Assembly: GCF_029076845.1 (NCBI RefSeq)
Contig: NZ_JARESE010000015.1
Coordinates: forward strand, 301,351 to 365,350
Source: Novosphingobium album (ex Liu et al. 2023)
Lineage (GTDB): Bacteria; Pseudomonadota; Alphaproteobacteria; Sphingomonadales; Sphingomonadaceae
Length of the DNA stretch: 64,000 nt
Reading direction: 5' to 3'
Below, one piece after another: positions 8,028-18,871 of the stretch (the stretch's first letter is position 1; each line of letters opens with the position of its first letter). The position numbers and the translations under genes are program-made. The notes under the pieces were generated by a model. It ran no database searches. It worked only from the letters and a program-made list of their open reading frames with translations, and had not been told where the DNA came from.

Positions 8028-9086
8028 ATGACCGTCAACATCAAGAACTGGCAGGAACTCAAGAAGCCGAACAGCCTTGAGGTCAAGCCGGGAGCCGACC
8101 CCAAGCTCCGCGCGACTTTCGTCGCTGAACCGCTTGAGCGGGGTTTCGGCCTGACGCTCGGCAACGCGCTGCGTCGCGTGCTGCTGTCCTCGCTTCAGGG
8201 CGCCGCGATCACCTCGATCAAGATCGACAACGTCCTGCACGAGTTCTCGTCGCTGGCCGGCGTGCGCGAGGACGTGACCGACATCGTGCTCAACGTCAAG
8301 CAGATCGCGCTCAAGATGCAGGGTGATGGTCCGAAGCGTTTGCAGCTTTCGGCGATCGGCCCGGCCGCGGTCAAGGCGGGCGATATCGCCGTCTCGGGCG
8401 ACATCGAGGTGATGAACAAGAACCTCGTGATCTGCCATCTCGACGAAGGCGCCACGCTGAACATGGAACTGACCGCCGACACCGGCAAGGGCTATGTCCC
8501 GGCCGTGTCGAACCGTCCGGTCGATGCGCCGATCGGCCTGATCCCGGTCGATTCGCTGTACTCGCCGGTGCGTCAGGTCTCCTACAAGGTCGAGAACGCG
8601 CGTATCGGCCAGGAACTGGACTTCGACAAGCTGAGCCTCACGGTCGAGACCGACGGCACGGTCACGCCCGAAGACGCGGTCGCCTATGCGGCGCGCATCC
8701 TGCAGGACCAGCTCGCGCTGTTCGTCCACTTCGAGGATATCGCCCCGGTCGGCACCTCGCCGATGATCGGCATCGCCGCCGCCGCGCCTGAAGAGAGCGA
8801 TACCAACCAGCTCAACCGCTACCTGCTCAAGAAGGTGGACGAACTGGAGCTGTCGGTGCGTTCGGCCAACTGCCTCAAGAACGACAACATCATCTACATC
8901 GGCGATCTGGTCCAGAAGACCGAGGCAGAGATGCTGCGCACGCCGAACTTCGGCCGCAAGTCGCTCAATGAGATCAAGGAAGTCCTCAGCTCGATGGGGC
9001 TGCGCCTGGGCATGGATATCCCCGGCTGGCCGCCCGAAAATATCGAGGAAATGGCCAAGAAGCTGGAACAGGAACTGCTCGGCTGA
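8028..9086 (+). CDS. rpoA: RNA polymerase alpha subunit
   Basis: 352 residues; alphaproteobacterial RpoA is slightly longer than the 329 of E. coli. The N-terminal assembly domain has [20 protein letters not shown]. The C-terminal domain (residues 265-340) has [23 protein letters not shown] and the helix-hairpin-helix region that binds UP elements and activators. A SD-like AGGGGAA precedes the ATG. Confidence 0.98.
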   Translation: MTVNIKNWQELKKPNSLEVKPGADPKLRATFVAEPLERGFGLTLGNALRRVLLSSLQGAAITSIKIDNVLHEFSSLAGVREDVTDIVLNVKQIALKMQGDGPKRLQLSAIGPAAVKAGDIAVSGDIEVMNKNLVICHLDEGATLNMELTADTGKGYVPAVSNRPVDAPIGLIPVDSLYSPVRQVSYKVENARIGQELDFDKLSLTVETDGTVTPEDAVAYAARILQDQLALFVHFEDIAPVGTSPMIGIAAAAPEESDTNQLNRYLLKKVDELELSVRSANCLKNDNIIYIGDLVQKTEAEMLRTPNFGRKSLNEIKEVLSSMGLRLGMDIPGWPPENIEEMAKKLEQELLG

Positions 9087-9197
9087 ACCCCGGGCGGGCC
9101 TGCCACCGGCAGCCGACAAGGGTGATGGGGCGGCGACCCGAACTGCCGCCGGGACCGGGCTACCTGATACGGGCCCCTTACGAACGGAGTACAGAAC

Positions 9198-9620
9198 ATG
9201 CGCCATAAAATCGCCGGCCGCAAACTGCAGCGCACCAGCGGCCACCGCGCCGCGCTGCTGCGCAACATGGCCGCCGCGCTGATCAAGCACGAGCAGATCC
9301 AGACCACCACGGCCAAGGCCAAGGAACTGCGCCCCTATGTCGAAAAGCTGGTCACGCTGGCCAAGCGCGGCGGTCTTTCGAACCGTCGCCTGGCGCATAG
9401 CCGCGTGATGGACGAAGCGCAGGAGCGCAAGCTGTTCGAGGTTCTTGCCGAGCGTTATGCCGGTCGCAACGGCGGCTACACCCGCATCATCAAGGCCGGC
9501 ATCCGCGCTTCGGACGCCGCGCCGATCGCGATCATCGAATTCGTCGATCGCGATACCGACGCCAAGGGCCAGGATTCGGGCCCGGTGACGAGCGAGGTCG
9601 AGGAATACGCGGAGGCCTGA
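9198..9620 (+). CDS. rplQ: 50S ribosomal protein L17
   Basis: 140 residues. It starts [20 protein letters not shown], the diagnostic L17 opening, and has the core [21 protein letters not shown]. The C-terminal 20 residues are acidic and lineage-specific. It is the last gene of the alpha operon and is followed after 29 bases by a perfect terminator. Confidence 0.98.
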   Translation: MRHKIAGRKLQRTSGHRAALLRNMAAALIKHEQIQTTTAKAKELRPYVEKLVTLAKRGGLSNRRLAHSRVMDEAQERKLFEVLAERYAGRNGGYTRIIKAGIRASDAAPIAIIEFVDRDTDAKGQDSGPVTSEVEEYAEA

Positions 9621-9649
9621 TCTCCCGATCCCGGATAGAAATTGCATGG

Positions 9650-9686
9650 GCGGCCGCGAATGCTAGATTCGCGGCCGCTTTTGTTT
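9650..9686 (+). terminator. Terminator of the rpsM-rpsK-rpoA-rplQ operon
   Basis: Perfect 12-base stem GCGGCCGCGAAT / ATTCGCGGCCGC with a 5-base loop, followed by TTTTTGTTT. It ends only 11 bases before the start of the following peptidase gene, so that gene's promoter and ribosome-binding site must overlap or follow the terminator. Confidence 0.9.
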
Positions 9687-9697
9687 GGGAGAGAACC

Positions 9698-11884
<2,187 letters not shown>

Positions 11885-11990
11885 GCTGAACAAGAACTGA
11901 CATGGTGGTTCAGCCTCGCCTCACCGCAGGCGCGCTAGATCATCCTGCGTTGAGGGACATGCTGTGTCCCGCAAGCGAAAGGATGAAGCC

Positions 11991-12554
11991 ATGGAAAACC
12001 TTGCCAAAGCCCTGATCGGAACCGTGGCCGCCGGCGCCATGGCGGTTTCGGCCGCGACGCCGGCCTTCGCGCGCGAAGGCGACGGGATCGGCACGGGCGA
12101 GATCGTTGCCGGCGCGCTCATCATCGGCGGCATCGCGGCGGTGGCCGCAAGCGCTGGCGACAGTGACGGCCGCTATGCCTATGGCCGCGACGATCGCTAT
12201 CGCGACCGTCCTTACGGCAATGGCCGTTATGGCATGACTTCGCGCCAGGCGGTCGCGCAGTGCGTCCGCGCGGCGGAAAGCACCGCGAGCCGCCGCAGCT
12301 ATGGCCGCGCGAAAGTGACCGACATTCGCAAGATCAAGCGGACCAGCCGGGGCTACGATGTCAGCGGGCGGATCGCGGTGAACGGCAACGCGCGCGGCTG
12401 GCGCGCGGGCGATTCCCGCTATGGCCGGGGCTGGAACGGCGACTATCGCGGATGGAACGCCAATCTGCGCGGCTATGACAGCGGCACGTTCAAGTGCGAC
12501 GTCGAATATGGCCGGATCGCCGATCTGGATTTCAGCGGCATTCGCGGGCTGTAG
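11991..12554 (+). CDS. Small exported protein, Gly-zipper-like segment, paralog of the next gene
   Basis: 187 residues from the ATG at 11991; a GTG at 11964 is possible but would place an Arg/Lys-rich leader before the signal. Sec signal ending TPAFA, then a hydrophobic Gly/Ala segment (VAGALIIGGIAAVAASAG) and a Tyr/Arg/Gly/Asp-rich linker. Two cysteines, in QCVRAAES and FKCDVEYG, may form a disulfide in a small C-terminal domain. Function unknown; it is probably envelope-associated. The next gene shares the same layout and the IIGGIAA segment. Confidence 0.72.
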   Translation: MENLAKALIGTVAAGAMAVSAATPAFAREGDGIGTGEIVAGALIIGGIAAVAASAGDSDGRYAYGRDDRYRDRPYGNGRYGMTSRQAVAQCVRAAESTASRRSYGRAKVTDIRKIKRTSRGYDVSGRIAVNGNARGWRAGDSRYGRGWNGDYRGWNANLRGYDSGTFKCDVEYGRIADLDFSGIRGL

Positions 12555-12671
12555 GCGCGATCGGGCGGTTCAGGCTGTCGACAGCATGAGCCGCCTAGCG
12601 CGGATACTTGGGCGGCATGGAGCCCGCGTTCGGCGCGGGGCGTGCATGTCGGTTGGTGGGGTTGCTTTTCG

Positions 12672-13214
12672 ATGAGACTGTCTGCTTCGCGTCCCGCGGT
12701 CGCGCTTGCCGCCACTGCCGCCTTTGCCATGATGGCGAGCCCGGTGCTCGCGCGCGGGTGGGGCGATGGCCATCATCACCGCCGCCATGGCGACGGGATC
12801 GACGGCGGCGATGTGCTGGCCGGCCTGCTGATCCTGGGTGGCATCGCCGCGATTGCCGGCGCAGCCAGCAAGTCCTCCGACGACCAGCGCGACGAGCCTT
12901 ATCGCTATCCCGGCCCCGAGGCCGAGCCTGCCCCCGATGACGGCGCTTATGGCGAGGCTCCGCCGGACGACCGGCCGGCCTATCCCCCCAGCGATAGCTG
13001 GCGCGACGCGGGCAGCCTGGACGGCGCGGTCGATCGCTGCGTGGATGAGGTCGAGCGCGGCGAGCGCCGGGTGGACACGGTCGATTCGGTGAACCGCGAG
13101 GATGGCGGCTACCGCGTCGAAGGCCATATGCGCGATGGTCGCGGGTTCTCGTGCCGGGTCGATCGCGACGGCCAGATCCGGCAAGTCGCGGTGGATGGCC
13201 ACGCGATCATCTAG
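12672..13214 (+). CDS. Small exported protein, paralog of the preceding gene
   Basis: 180 residues. The ATG at 12672 begins a signal peptide (VALAATAAFAMMASPVLA). It has a His-rich stretch (GHHHRRHGDG), the hydrophobic segment LAGLLILGGIAAIAGAAS, an acidic Pro-rich linker, and a C-terminal part with two cysteines (DRCVDEVE, FSCRVDRDG) like the gene upstream. Function unknown. Its stop overlaps the stop of the convergent UPF0126 gene by four bases. Confidence 0.72.
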   Translation: MRLSASRPAVALAATAAFAMMASPVLARGWGDGHHHRRHGDGIDGGDVLAGLLILGGIAAIAGAASKSSDDQRDEPYRYPGPEAEPAPDDGAYGEAPPDDRPAYPPSDSWRDAGSLDGAVDRCVDEVERGERRVDTVDSVNREDGGYRVEGHMRDGRGFSCRVDRDGQIRQVAVDGHAII

Positions 13215-13861
13215 GCCGGCATATCCGGCGGTTCGTCCTTCGGGCCCCGGCTATAGGCGGGCAGGGCGAGCGACCAGTGGATCGCCGCGCCGCGCAAGGC
13301 GAACCCGGCCGACACCGCGACAGTCCAGGTCACGGGCAGGGGCAGTCCGCCAAGCCAGCCCGCCGCCGCCAGTGTCGCGGCCAGCGCGGCCGCCGTCACA
13401 TATAGCTCGGGGCGCATCAGGATCGAGGGCCGGCCGGCCAGCACGTCGCGGATGATCCCGCCGACGCAGCCGGTGATGACGCCCATCAGCACTGCCGGGA
13501 TCGGCGGCAGGCCCACGTGCAGGGCCTTGATCGTGCCCAGCACGGCATAGGCGGCAAGGCCGGCCGCATCCGCCCAGTCCAGCAGTCGCGCGCTCCACCA
13601 GTGGCCCGGCGCGAACCAGACCACCAGCGCGGTGGCAAGGCATATCGGCGCGACCAGCGGATCGTGCACCCAGAAGACGGGAACCCCGATCAGCAGATCG
13701 CGCACCGTGCCGCCGCCCACGCCGGTGATCAGCGCGAAGAAGGCCAGCGTCACGAAAGTCTGCTTCTCGCGCGCGGCGGCGATCGCCCCGGAGAGCGCGA
13801 AGATGGCGATGCCCGCGATATCGAGCAGCGGTGGCAGGGCGGGAAGATCGGACGGTTCCAT
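13211..13861 (-). CDS. UPF0126/TRIC-type membrane protein (YicG-like)
   Basis: 216 residues from the ATG at 13861. Seven hydrophobic helices in two homologous halves, each with the family hallmark: FALSGAIAAAREKQ and GGGTVRDLLIG in the first, AVLGTIKAL and GGIIRDVLAG in the second. Bacterial members of this family are structurally related to trimeric intracellular cation channels; the physiological role here is not known. It is an inner-membrane protein. Confidence 0.88.
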   Translation of the reverse strand: MEPSDLPALPPLLDIAGIAIFALSGAIAAAREKQTFVTLAFFALITGVGGGTVRDLLIGVPVFWVHDPLVAPICLATALVVWFAPGHWWSARLLDWADAAGLAAYAVLGTIKALHVGLPPIPAVLMGVITGCVGGIIRDVLAGRPSILMRPELYVTAAALAATLAAAGWLGGLPLPVTWTVAVSAGFALRGAAIHWSLALPAYSRGPKDEPPDMPA

Positions 13862-13941
13862 CGCGCGCGACCATACGACCGCAGCGGGGCGGAAGCCAAC
13901 GGTGCCGTGACACCCGGCGTGGCGGGCGCTAAGTATCGGGC

Positions 13942-15666
13942 ATGAAATCCTTTCGATCGGACATGGCCATGATGCGTATCGCGCTCCTTCCGCTTCTTCT
14001 TGCCACGGCCGCCTGCGCGCAGACGGTGGGCGCGCCGGCATCGACGCCCGCGCCGGCTCCCGCGCCCGATCCCGATCCCGCGCCTGCCGATTCCTATGAC
14101 CTGGCGGCGCAGGCGGCCAAGCTCGCCACGATCGAGATGCGCCCCGATACGGGCTATCTTTCGGCGGAGGAACGCGACGTCGTGAACCTGCTGATCAAGG
14201 CGTCCGACCTGATGAGCGAAATCTACCTGCGCCAGCGCAGCGTCGATAATCCGCAAGTGCGCCGGGCGGTCGCGATGAACCGGCGCGCCGATCGCGACTT
14301 GCTGGTCGCCATGTTCGATCGCAATTTCGGGCCGTGGGACGAGATGGCCGACCTGCACCCGTTCTGGGGTACGGCACCGACGCCCGATGGCGCGGGCTTC
14401 TATCCGTCCGACATGACGCGCGCGGAATTCGATGCCTATGTCGCGGCCCATCCCGACCAGAAGGCGGCGTTGACCAGCCCTTATACCGTGGTGCGTCGCG
14501 AAGGAGCCACGCTCAAGGCCGTGCCTTATTCGGTGGAATACCGGGAGTGGCTCGAACCGGCCGCCCGGCTTCTCGAACAGGCGGCGGCGCGGACGAGCAA
14601 TGCCAGCCTGAAGACGTTCCTGACGCTGCGCGCCAAGGCATTGCGCACCGATGACTACTTCGCCAGCGAACTGGCCTGGATGGATCTGGAAGGCACGCCG
14701 ATCGAGGTCGCGATCGGGCCTTATGAAGTCTACACCGACCGCCTCTATGGCGCGAAGACCTCGTTCGAGAGCTTCGTGACGCTGAAGGACCCCGAGGAGT
14801 CCGCCGCGCTGGCCAAGTACAAGGGCTACCTCAAGGACATGGAAGGCAACCTGCCGATCGAGGATCGGTACAAGAACTTCAAGCGCGGCTTCGCCAGCCC
14901 GATCGCGGTGGCCGAGCAGGTCCATGGCGGCGGCGACAACGTGCCCGGCGTCCAGACCATCGCCTTCAACCTGCCCAATGATGAGCGCGTGCGCGAGGCC
15001 AAGGGCGCGAAGAAGGTGATCCTCTCGAACGTGCTGGGCGCCAAGTACGAGCGGATATTGAAGCCGATGGCGGCGGTCGCGCTGGAACCGGACCAGGCCG
15101 CGCTGGTCGCCAGGAAGTACATGCAGCTTGAAACGCTGTTCCATGAACTGTCGCACAGCCTGGGGCCCGGCACGATCACGGTCGGCGGCGTCCAGACGAC
15201 GGTGGACAAGGCGCTCAAGGAGCAGAACTCCGCGCTGGAGGAAGCCAAGGCGGACGTGGCGGGCGTGTGGAACCTGCTGTTCATGATGCAGAAGGGCGAG
15301 CTTCCGGCGAGTGAGAAGCCGCAACTGTTCGCGACTTACTTCACCGGGATCTTCCGCGCGGTGCGCTTCGGCGCGGTCGAGGCGCACGGGCAGGGCGCGG
15401 CGGTGCAATACGGCTATCTGCTGAACAAGGGCGCGTTCGCGTGGGACGCGGCCGCCGGGCGCTATGTGATCGACGATGCCAGGATGGAAGCGGGCCTGCG
15501 CGATCTGCTGCACGACATGCTGATGCTGCAGGCCAACGGCGATTACCAAGGCACCAAGGCATTCCTGGCGCAATGGGCCCGGCTCGATCCGCAGGCCGAG
15601 GGGGTGATCGCGGCGATGAAGGATATCCCGGTCGATATCCTGCCGGTCTATCCCAAGGCGATTTGA
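13942..15666 (+). CDS. Zinc-dependent peptidase-like lipoprotein (M49/DPP III-related)
   Basis: 574 residues from 13942; in-frame ATGs at 13963, 13969 and 13972 are closer to the lipoprotein signal RIALLPLLLATAAC and may be the true start. A Pro/Ala linker follows. The zinc site is HELSH at residues 401-405 plus EEAKAD at 433-438, the pattern of bacterial relatives of dipeptidyl peptidase III (family M49 has HEXXGH and EEXRAE). It is probably a periplasmic metallo-aminopeptidase or hydrolase; substrate unknown. No frameshift is seen. Confidence 0.8.
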   Translation: MKSFRSDMAMMRIALLPLLLATAACAQTVGAPASTPAPAPAPDPDPAPADSYDLAAQAAKLATIEMRPDTGYLSAEERDVVNLLIKASDLMSEIYLRQRSVDNPQVRRAVAMNRRADRDLLVAMFDRNFGPWDEMADLHPFWGTAPTPDGAGFYPSDMTRAEFDAYVAAHPDQKAALTSPYTVVRREGATLKAVPYSVEYREWLEPAARLLEQAAARTSNASLKTFLTLRAKALRTDDYFASELAWMDLEGTPIEVAIGPYEVYTDRLYGAKTSFESFVTLKDPEESAALAKYKGYLKDMEGNLPIEDRYKNFKRGFASPIAVAEQVHGGGDNVPGVQTIAFNLPNDERVREAKGAKKVILSNVLGAKYERILKPMAAVALEPDQAALVARKYMQLETLFHELSHSLGPGTITVGGVQTTVDKALKEQNSALEEAKADVAGVWNLLFMMQKGELPASEKPQLFATYFTGIFRAVRFGAVEAHGQGAAVQYGYLLNKGAFAWDAAAGRYVIDDARMEAGLRDLLHDMLMLQANGDYQGTKAFLAQWARLDPQAEGVIAAMKDIPVDILPVYPKAI

Positions 15667-15669
15667 GCG

Positions 15670-16092
15670 CTATCTCGCGAACAATTGCCCCATATCGGCG
15701 AAAGCCTTCATTTCGATCGCGTTGCCCGATGGGTCGCGAAAGAACATCGTCGCCTGCTCGCCCGGCTGGCCGGCGAAGCGGATATGCGGTGGGATGACGA
15801 AGGCGACCCCGGCGGTGGTGAGCCGGTCGGCCAGCGCGTGCCACTCGTCCATCGTCAGCACCAGGCCGAAATGCGGGACCGGCACGTCGTGGCCGTCAAC
15901 CGGGTTCGCGCCGCTGTCGGGCGCGGCCAGTCCGGCCACCAGATGCGCGACGATCTGGTGGCCATGGAAATCGAAATCGATCCATTCGGCCGAGCTGCGT
16001 CCTTCCGGGCAGCCGATCACGCCGCCCCAGAAGGCGCGCGCGGCTTCCAGATCGTGGACCGGGAAGGCGAGGTGGAAGGGGCGCAGGCTCAT
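15670..16092 (-). CDS. VOC (glyoxalase/bleomycin-resistance fold) family protein
   Basis: 140 residues from the ATG at 16092. It starts [20 protein letters not shown] and ends [18 protein letters not shown], the two halves of a VOC fold with likely metal ligands His near the N-terminus and Glu near the C-terminus. It lies 20 bases downstream of lpdA on the same strand and may be cotranscribed with the TCA cluster. It could be a dioxygenase, a glyoxalase or a resistance protein; the sequence alone does not decide. Confidence 0.83.
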   Translation of the reverse strand: MSLRPFHLAFPVHDLEAARAFWGGVIGCPEGRSSAEWIDFDFHGHQIVAHLVAGLAAPDSGANPVDGHDVPVPHFGLVLTMDEWHALADRLTTAGVAFVIPPHIRFAGQPGEQATMFFRDPSGNAIEMKAFADMGQLFAR

Positions 16093-16112
16093 GCGATCCG
16101 CGCGCGCCGCCT

Positions 16113-17510
16113 TCAGATGTGGATCGGCTTGCCCGTCACGGCCATCGCCGCTTCCTTGATCGCTTCGGAATGCGTCGGGTGGGCGTGGCAGGTATAGGCG
16201 ATATCCTCGCTGGTGGCGCCGAATTCCATCGCCAGCGCGGCTTCGGCGATCATCGTGCCGGCGACCGAGGCGATGCACCACACGCCGAGCACGCGATCGC
16301 TTTCGGCATCGGCGATGACTTTCACGAAGCCCTCGGGCTCATGATTGGTCTTCGCGCGGCTGTTCGCCAGCATCGGGAACTTGCCGACCTTGATCGCGCC
16401 GCGTTCCTTGGCGGCTTCCTCCGTCAGGCCGACGCCGGCGATTTCCGGCATGGTGTAGACCACGCCCGGAATCACGTCGTGGTTCACGATGCCGGTCAGG
16501 CCGGCGATGTTCTCGGCCACGGCGATGCCTTCGTCCTCGGCCTTGTGCGCCAGCATCGGGCCGGGGATGACGTCGCCGATCGCCCAGACGCCATCGACCT
16601 TGGTGGCGAAATCGTGGCCGGTCTCGATCTGGCCGCGCGGGTTCAGCGTCAGCCCGATCTTGTCGAGGCCAAGCCCTTCGGTGTTGGGGCGCCGGCCGAT
16701 CGAGACCAGCACCGCGTCGGCCGTCAGCGTCTCGCTCTCGCCGCCGGCCGCCGGTTCCAGCGTCAGCGTCGCCTTCTTGCCCTTCACGCTCACGCCCGTG
16801 ACCTTGGTCGAAAGCTTGAGCTCCATGCCCTGCTTCTTGAAGATCCGCCCCGCTTCCTTGCGGACTTCGCCGTCCATGCCGGGCAGGAGCTGGTCGAGGA
16901 ATTCGACCACGGTGACTTCCGCGCCGAGCCGCCGCCAGACCGAGCCCAGTTCCAGCCCGATCACGCCGCCGCCGATCACGACCAGCTTCTTGGGCACGCT
17001 GGCCAGTTCCAGCGCGCCGGTGGAATCGACGACCACGCCCTTGGCATTGTCGATCTCGACGCCGGGCAGCGGCGTGACCGAGGAGCCCGTGGCGATGACC
17101 ACGTTCTTCGCGGTGTAGCTCTTGCCCGCCACGGTGACGGTGTGCGCGTCCTCGAAACTGGCGCGGCCTTTCAGCCAATCGACCTTGTTCTTCCTGAACA
17201 GGAACTCGATGCCGCCGGTAAGCTGCTTGACCGCGTCCTTGCGCTGCCCATGCATGGTATCGAGATCAAGCTCGGGCGTGACCTTGATGCCCAGCTTGGC
17301 CATGGCGCCGCCAGCGGCCGCCTCGAAGTATTCCGAAGCGTGCAGCATCGCCTTGGACGGGATGCAGCCGACATTGAGGCACGTACCCCCCAGCGTCTCG
17401 CGGCTTTCCGCGCAAGCCGTCTTCAGCCCGATCTGCGCCGCGCGGATCGCGGCGACATAGCCGCCGGGGCCGGCACCGATGACGAGGACGTCGTAGTCGT
17501 ATTCAGCCAT
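16113..17510 (-). CDS. lpdA: Dihydrolipoyl dehydrogenase (E3)
   Basis: 465 residues. FAD site [15 protein letters not shown] at the N-terminus, redox disulfide [16 protein letters not shown] at about 40-55, NAD site [16 protein letters not shown], and the interface His-Glu dyad in [14 protein letters not shown]. It reoxidises dihydrolipoyl groups of the 2-oxoglutarate dehydrogenase complex, whose E1 and E2 genes lie just upstream, and may serve other complexes too. Confidence 0.97.
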   Translation of the reverse strand: MAEYDYDVLVIGAGPGGYVAAIRAAQIGLKTACAESRETLGGTCLNVGCIPSKAMLHASEYFEAAAGGAMAKLGIKVTPELDLDTMHGQRKDAVKQLTGGIEFLFRKNKVDWLKGRASFEDAHTVTVAGKSYTAKNVVIATGSSVTPLPGVEIDNAKGVVVDSTGALELASVPKKLVVIGGGVIGLELGSVWRRLGAEVTVVEFLDQLLPGMDGEVRKEAGRIFKKQGMELKLSTKVTGVSVKGKKATLTLEPAAGGESETLTADAVLVSIGRRPNTEGLGLDKIGLTLNPRGQIETGHDFATKVDGVWAIGDVIPGPMLAHKAEDEGIAVAENIAGLTGIVNHDVIPGVVYTMPEIAGVGLTEEAAKERGAIKVGKFPMLANSRAKTNHEPEGFVKVIADAESDRVLGVWCIASVAGTMIAEAALAMEFGATSEDIAYTCHAHPTHSEAIKEAAMAVTGKPIHI

Positions 17511-17536
17511 GGTTCGGGTCTTTCCCTTCAGTCATC

Positions 17537-17554
17537 ATCCCCGCCGCGGCGGGA
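17537..17554. repeat. Intergenic palindrome between odhB and lpdA
   Basis: ATCCCCGCCG/CGGCGGGAT, an imperfect palindrome with one bulged base in the 111-base gap. It resembles the short dispersed palindromes often seen between sphingomonad genes. On the transcribed strand it would form a hairpin that could affect the E2/E3 expression ratio. Confidence 0.45.
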
Positions 17555-17621
17555 TCCCATGGTGCGACCTGCGCCCATGCCCCGCGCTTCGCAGACAGGA
17601 CATGGGGAGGACGCGGAAAAA

Positions 17622-18863
17622 TCAAAGGTCGATCAGCAGCCGGGTGGGATCTTCGATCGCGTCCTTGATGATCTTGAGCGCGGTCACCGCCTCGCGGCCG
17701 TCGATCAGGCGGTGGTCATAGCTCATGGCGATGTACATCATCGGCCTGATCACGACCTGGCCGTTCACCACGACCGGGCGATCCTCGATGCGGTGGAGGC
17801 CCAGCACCGCCGACTGCGGCGGATTGATGATCGGGGTCGACATCAGCGAGCCGAACACGCCGCCGTTGGAGATGGTGAACGTGCCGCCCTTCATGTCGTC
17901 CATGGTGAGCGTGCCGTCCTTGGCCTTCTGCCCATATTCGGCGATCGCCTTTTCGATGCCGGCGAACGACAGCTTGTCGCAATCGCGCACGACCGGGACG
18001 ACAAGCCCGTTGGGCGCGGAGACCGCGACCGAGATGTCGACATAGTCATGATAGACGATCTCGTCGCCCTCGATATAGGCGTTGGCGGCGGGGATGTCCT
18101 TCAGCGCCAGGACCGATGCCTTGGCGAAGAAGCTCATGAAGCCCAGGCGAATGCCGTGCTTCTTCTCGAACACGTCCTTGTACCGCGCGCGCGCCGCGAT
18201 GACGGCGGACATGTCGACATCGTTGAAGGTGGTGAGCAGCGCGGCGGTATCCTGCGCGCTTTTCAGCCGCTTGGCGATCGTCTGGCGCAGGCGCGTCATC
18301 TTGACGCGTTCCTCGCGGCGCTCGCCCGTGGCGGCAGGCGAGGGTGCGGGAGCGCTGGCGGCCGACGCCGGCTCGGCCGTCTTGGCGCGGGCGGCGGCGA
18401 CCACGTCATCCTTGGTGATGCGGCCGTCCTTGCCGGTGCCTTTCACGCGGGAGGGATCGATCCCGTATTCCAGCACCGCGCGGCGGACCGAGGGTGAAAG
18501 CACGGCCGCGTCCGACGAGGCGGCTTCCTCGACCGGGGCGGCGGCGGGGGCCGGAGCAGGGGCGGAAGCAGGCGCCGGGCTGGGAGCCGGCGCGGCTTCG
18601 GCCCTGGCGGCGGCGGGCTTGCCCGCGCCGTCCTCGATCGTGGTGATCAGCGCGCCGACCGTGACCGTATCGCCTTCGCTGGCGAGGTGCGCGCCCAGGA
18701 CGCCGGCCTGCGGGGCCAGCACATCGACGGCGACCTTGTCCGTCTCCAGACTGGCGATCGCCTCGTCCGCGGCGACGGCCTCGCCCGGTTGCTTCAGCCA
18801 TTGGCCGATGGTGGCTTCCGAAACGGATTCGCCCAGCGTGGGAACCTTGACTTCACTCGACAT
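17622..18863 (-). CDS. odhB: 2-oxoglutarate dehydrogenase E2 (dihydrolipoyl succinyltransferase)
   Basis: 413 residues. Domains in order: lipoyl domain with the lipoylated lysine in ETDKVAVDV (residues about 40-48), an Ala/Pro linker (105-135), the E1/E3-binding domain ([15 protein letters not shown], about 122-160), and the catalytic acyltransferase core ending with the active-site [13 protein letters not shown]. It transfers succinyl groups from E1-bound intermediate to CoA. It starts 8 bases after the odhA stop. Confidence 0.97.
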   Translation of the reverse strand: MSSEVKVPTLGESVSEATIGQWLKQPGEAVAADEAIASLETDKVAVDVLAPQAGVLGAHLASEGDTVTVGALITTIEDGAGKPAAARAEAAPAPSPAPASAPAPAPAAAPVEEAASSDAAVLSPSVRRAVLEYGIDPSRVKGTGKDGRITKDDVVAAARAKTAEPASAASAPAPSPAATGERREERVKMTRLRQTIAKRLKSAQDTAALLTTFNDVDMSAVIAARARYKDVFEKKHGIRLGFMSFFAKASVLALKDIPAANAYIEGDEIVYHDYVDISVAVSAPNGLVVPVVRDCDKLSFAGIEKAIAEYGQKAKDGTLTMDDMKGGTFTISNGGVFGSLMSTPIINPPQSAVLGLHRIEDRPVVVNGQVVIRPMMYIAMSYDHRLIDGREAVTALKIIKDAIEDPTRLLIDL

Positions 18864-18871
18864 GGATTACC

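Noticed and set aside
13750..15573. Long minus-strand frame opposite the M49-like gene
   Set aside because: Shadow of a GC-rich gene; no domain, and it runs into the UPF0126 coding region.
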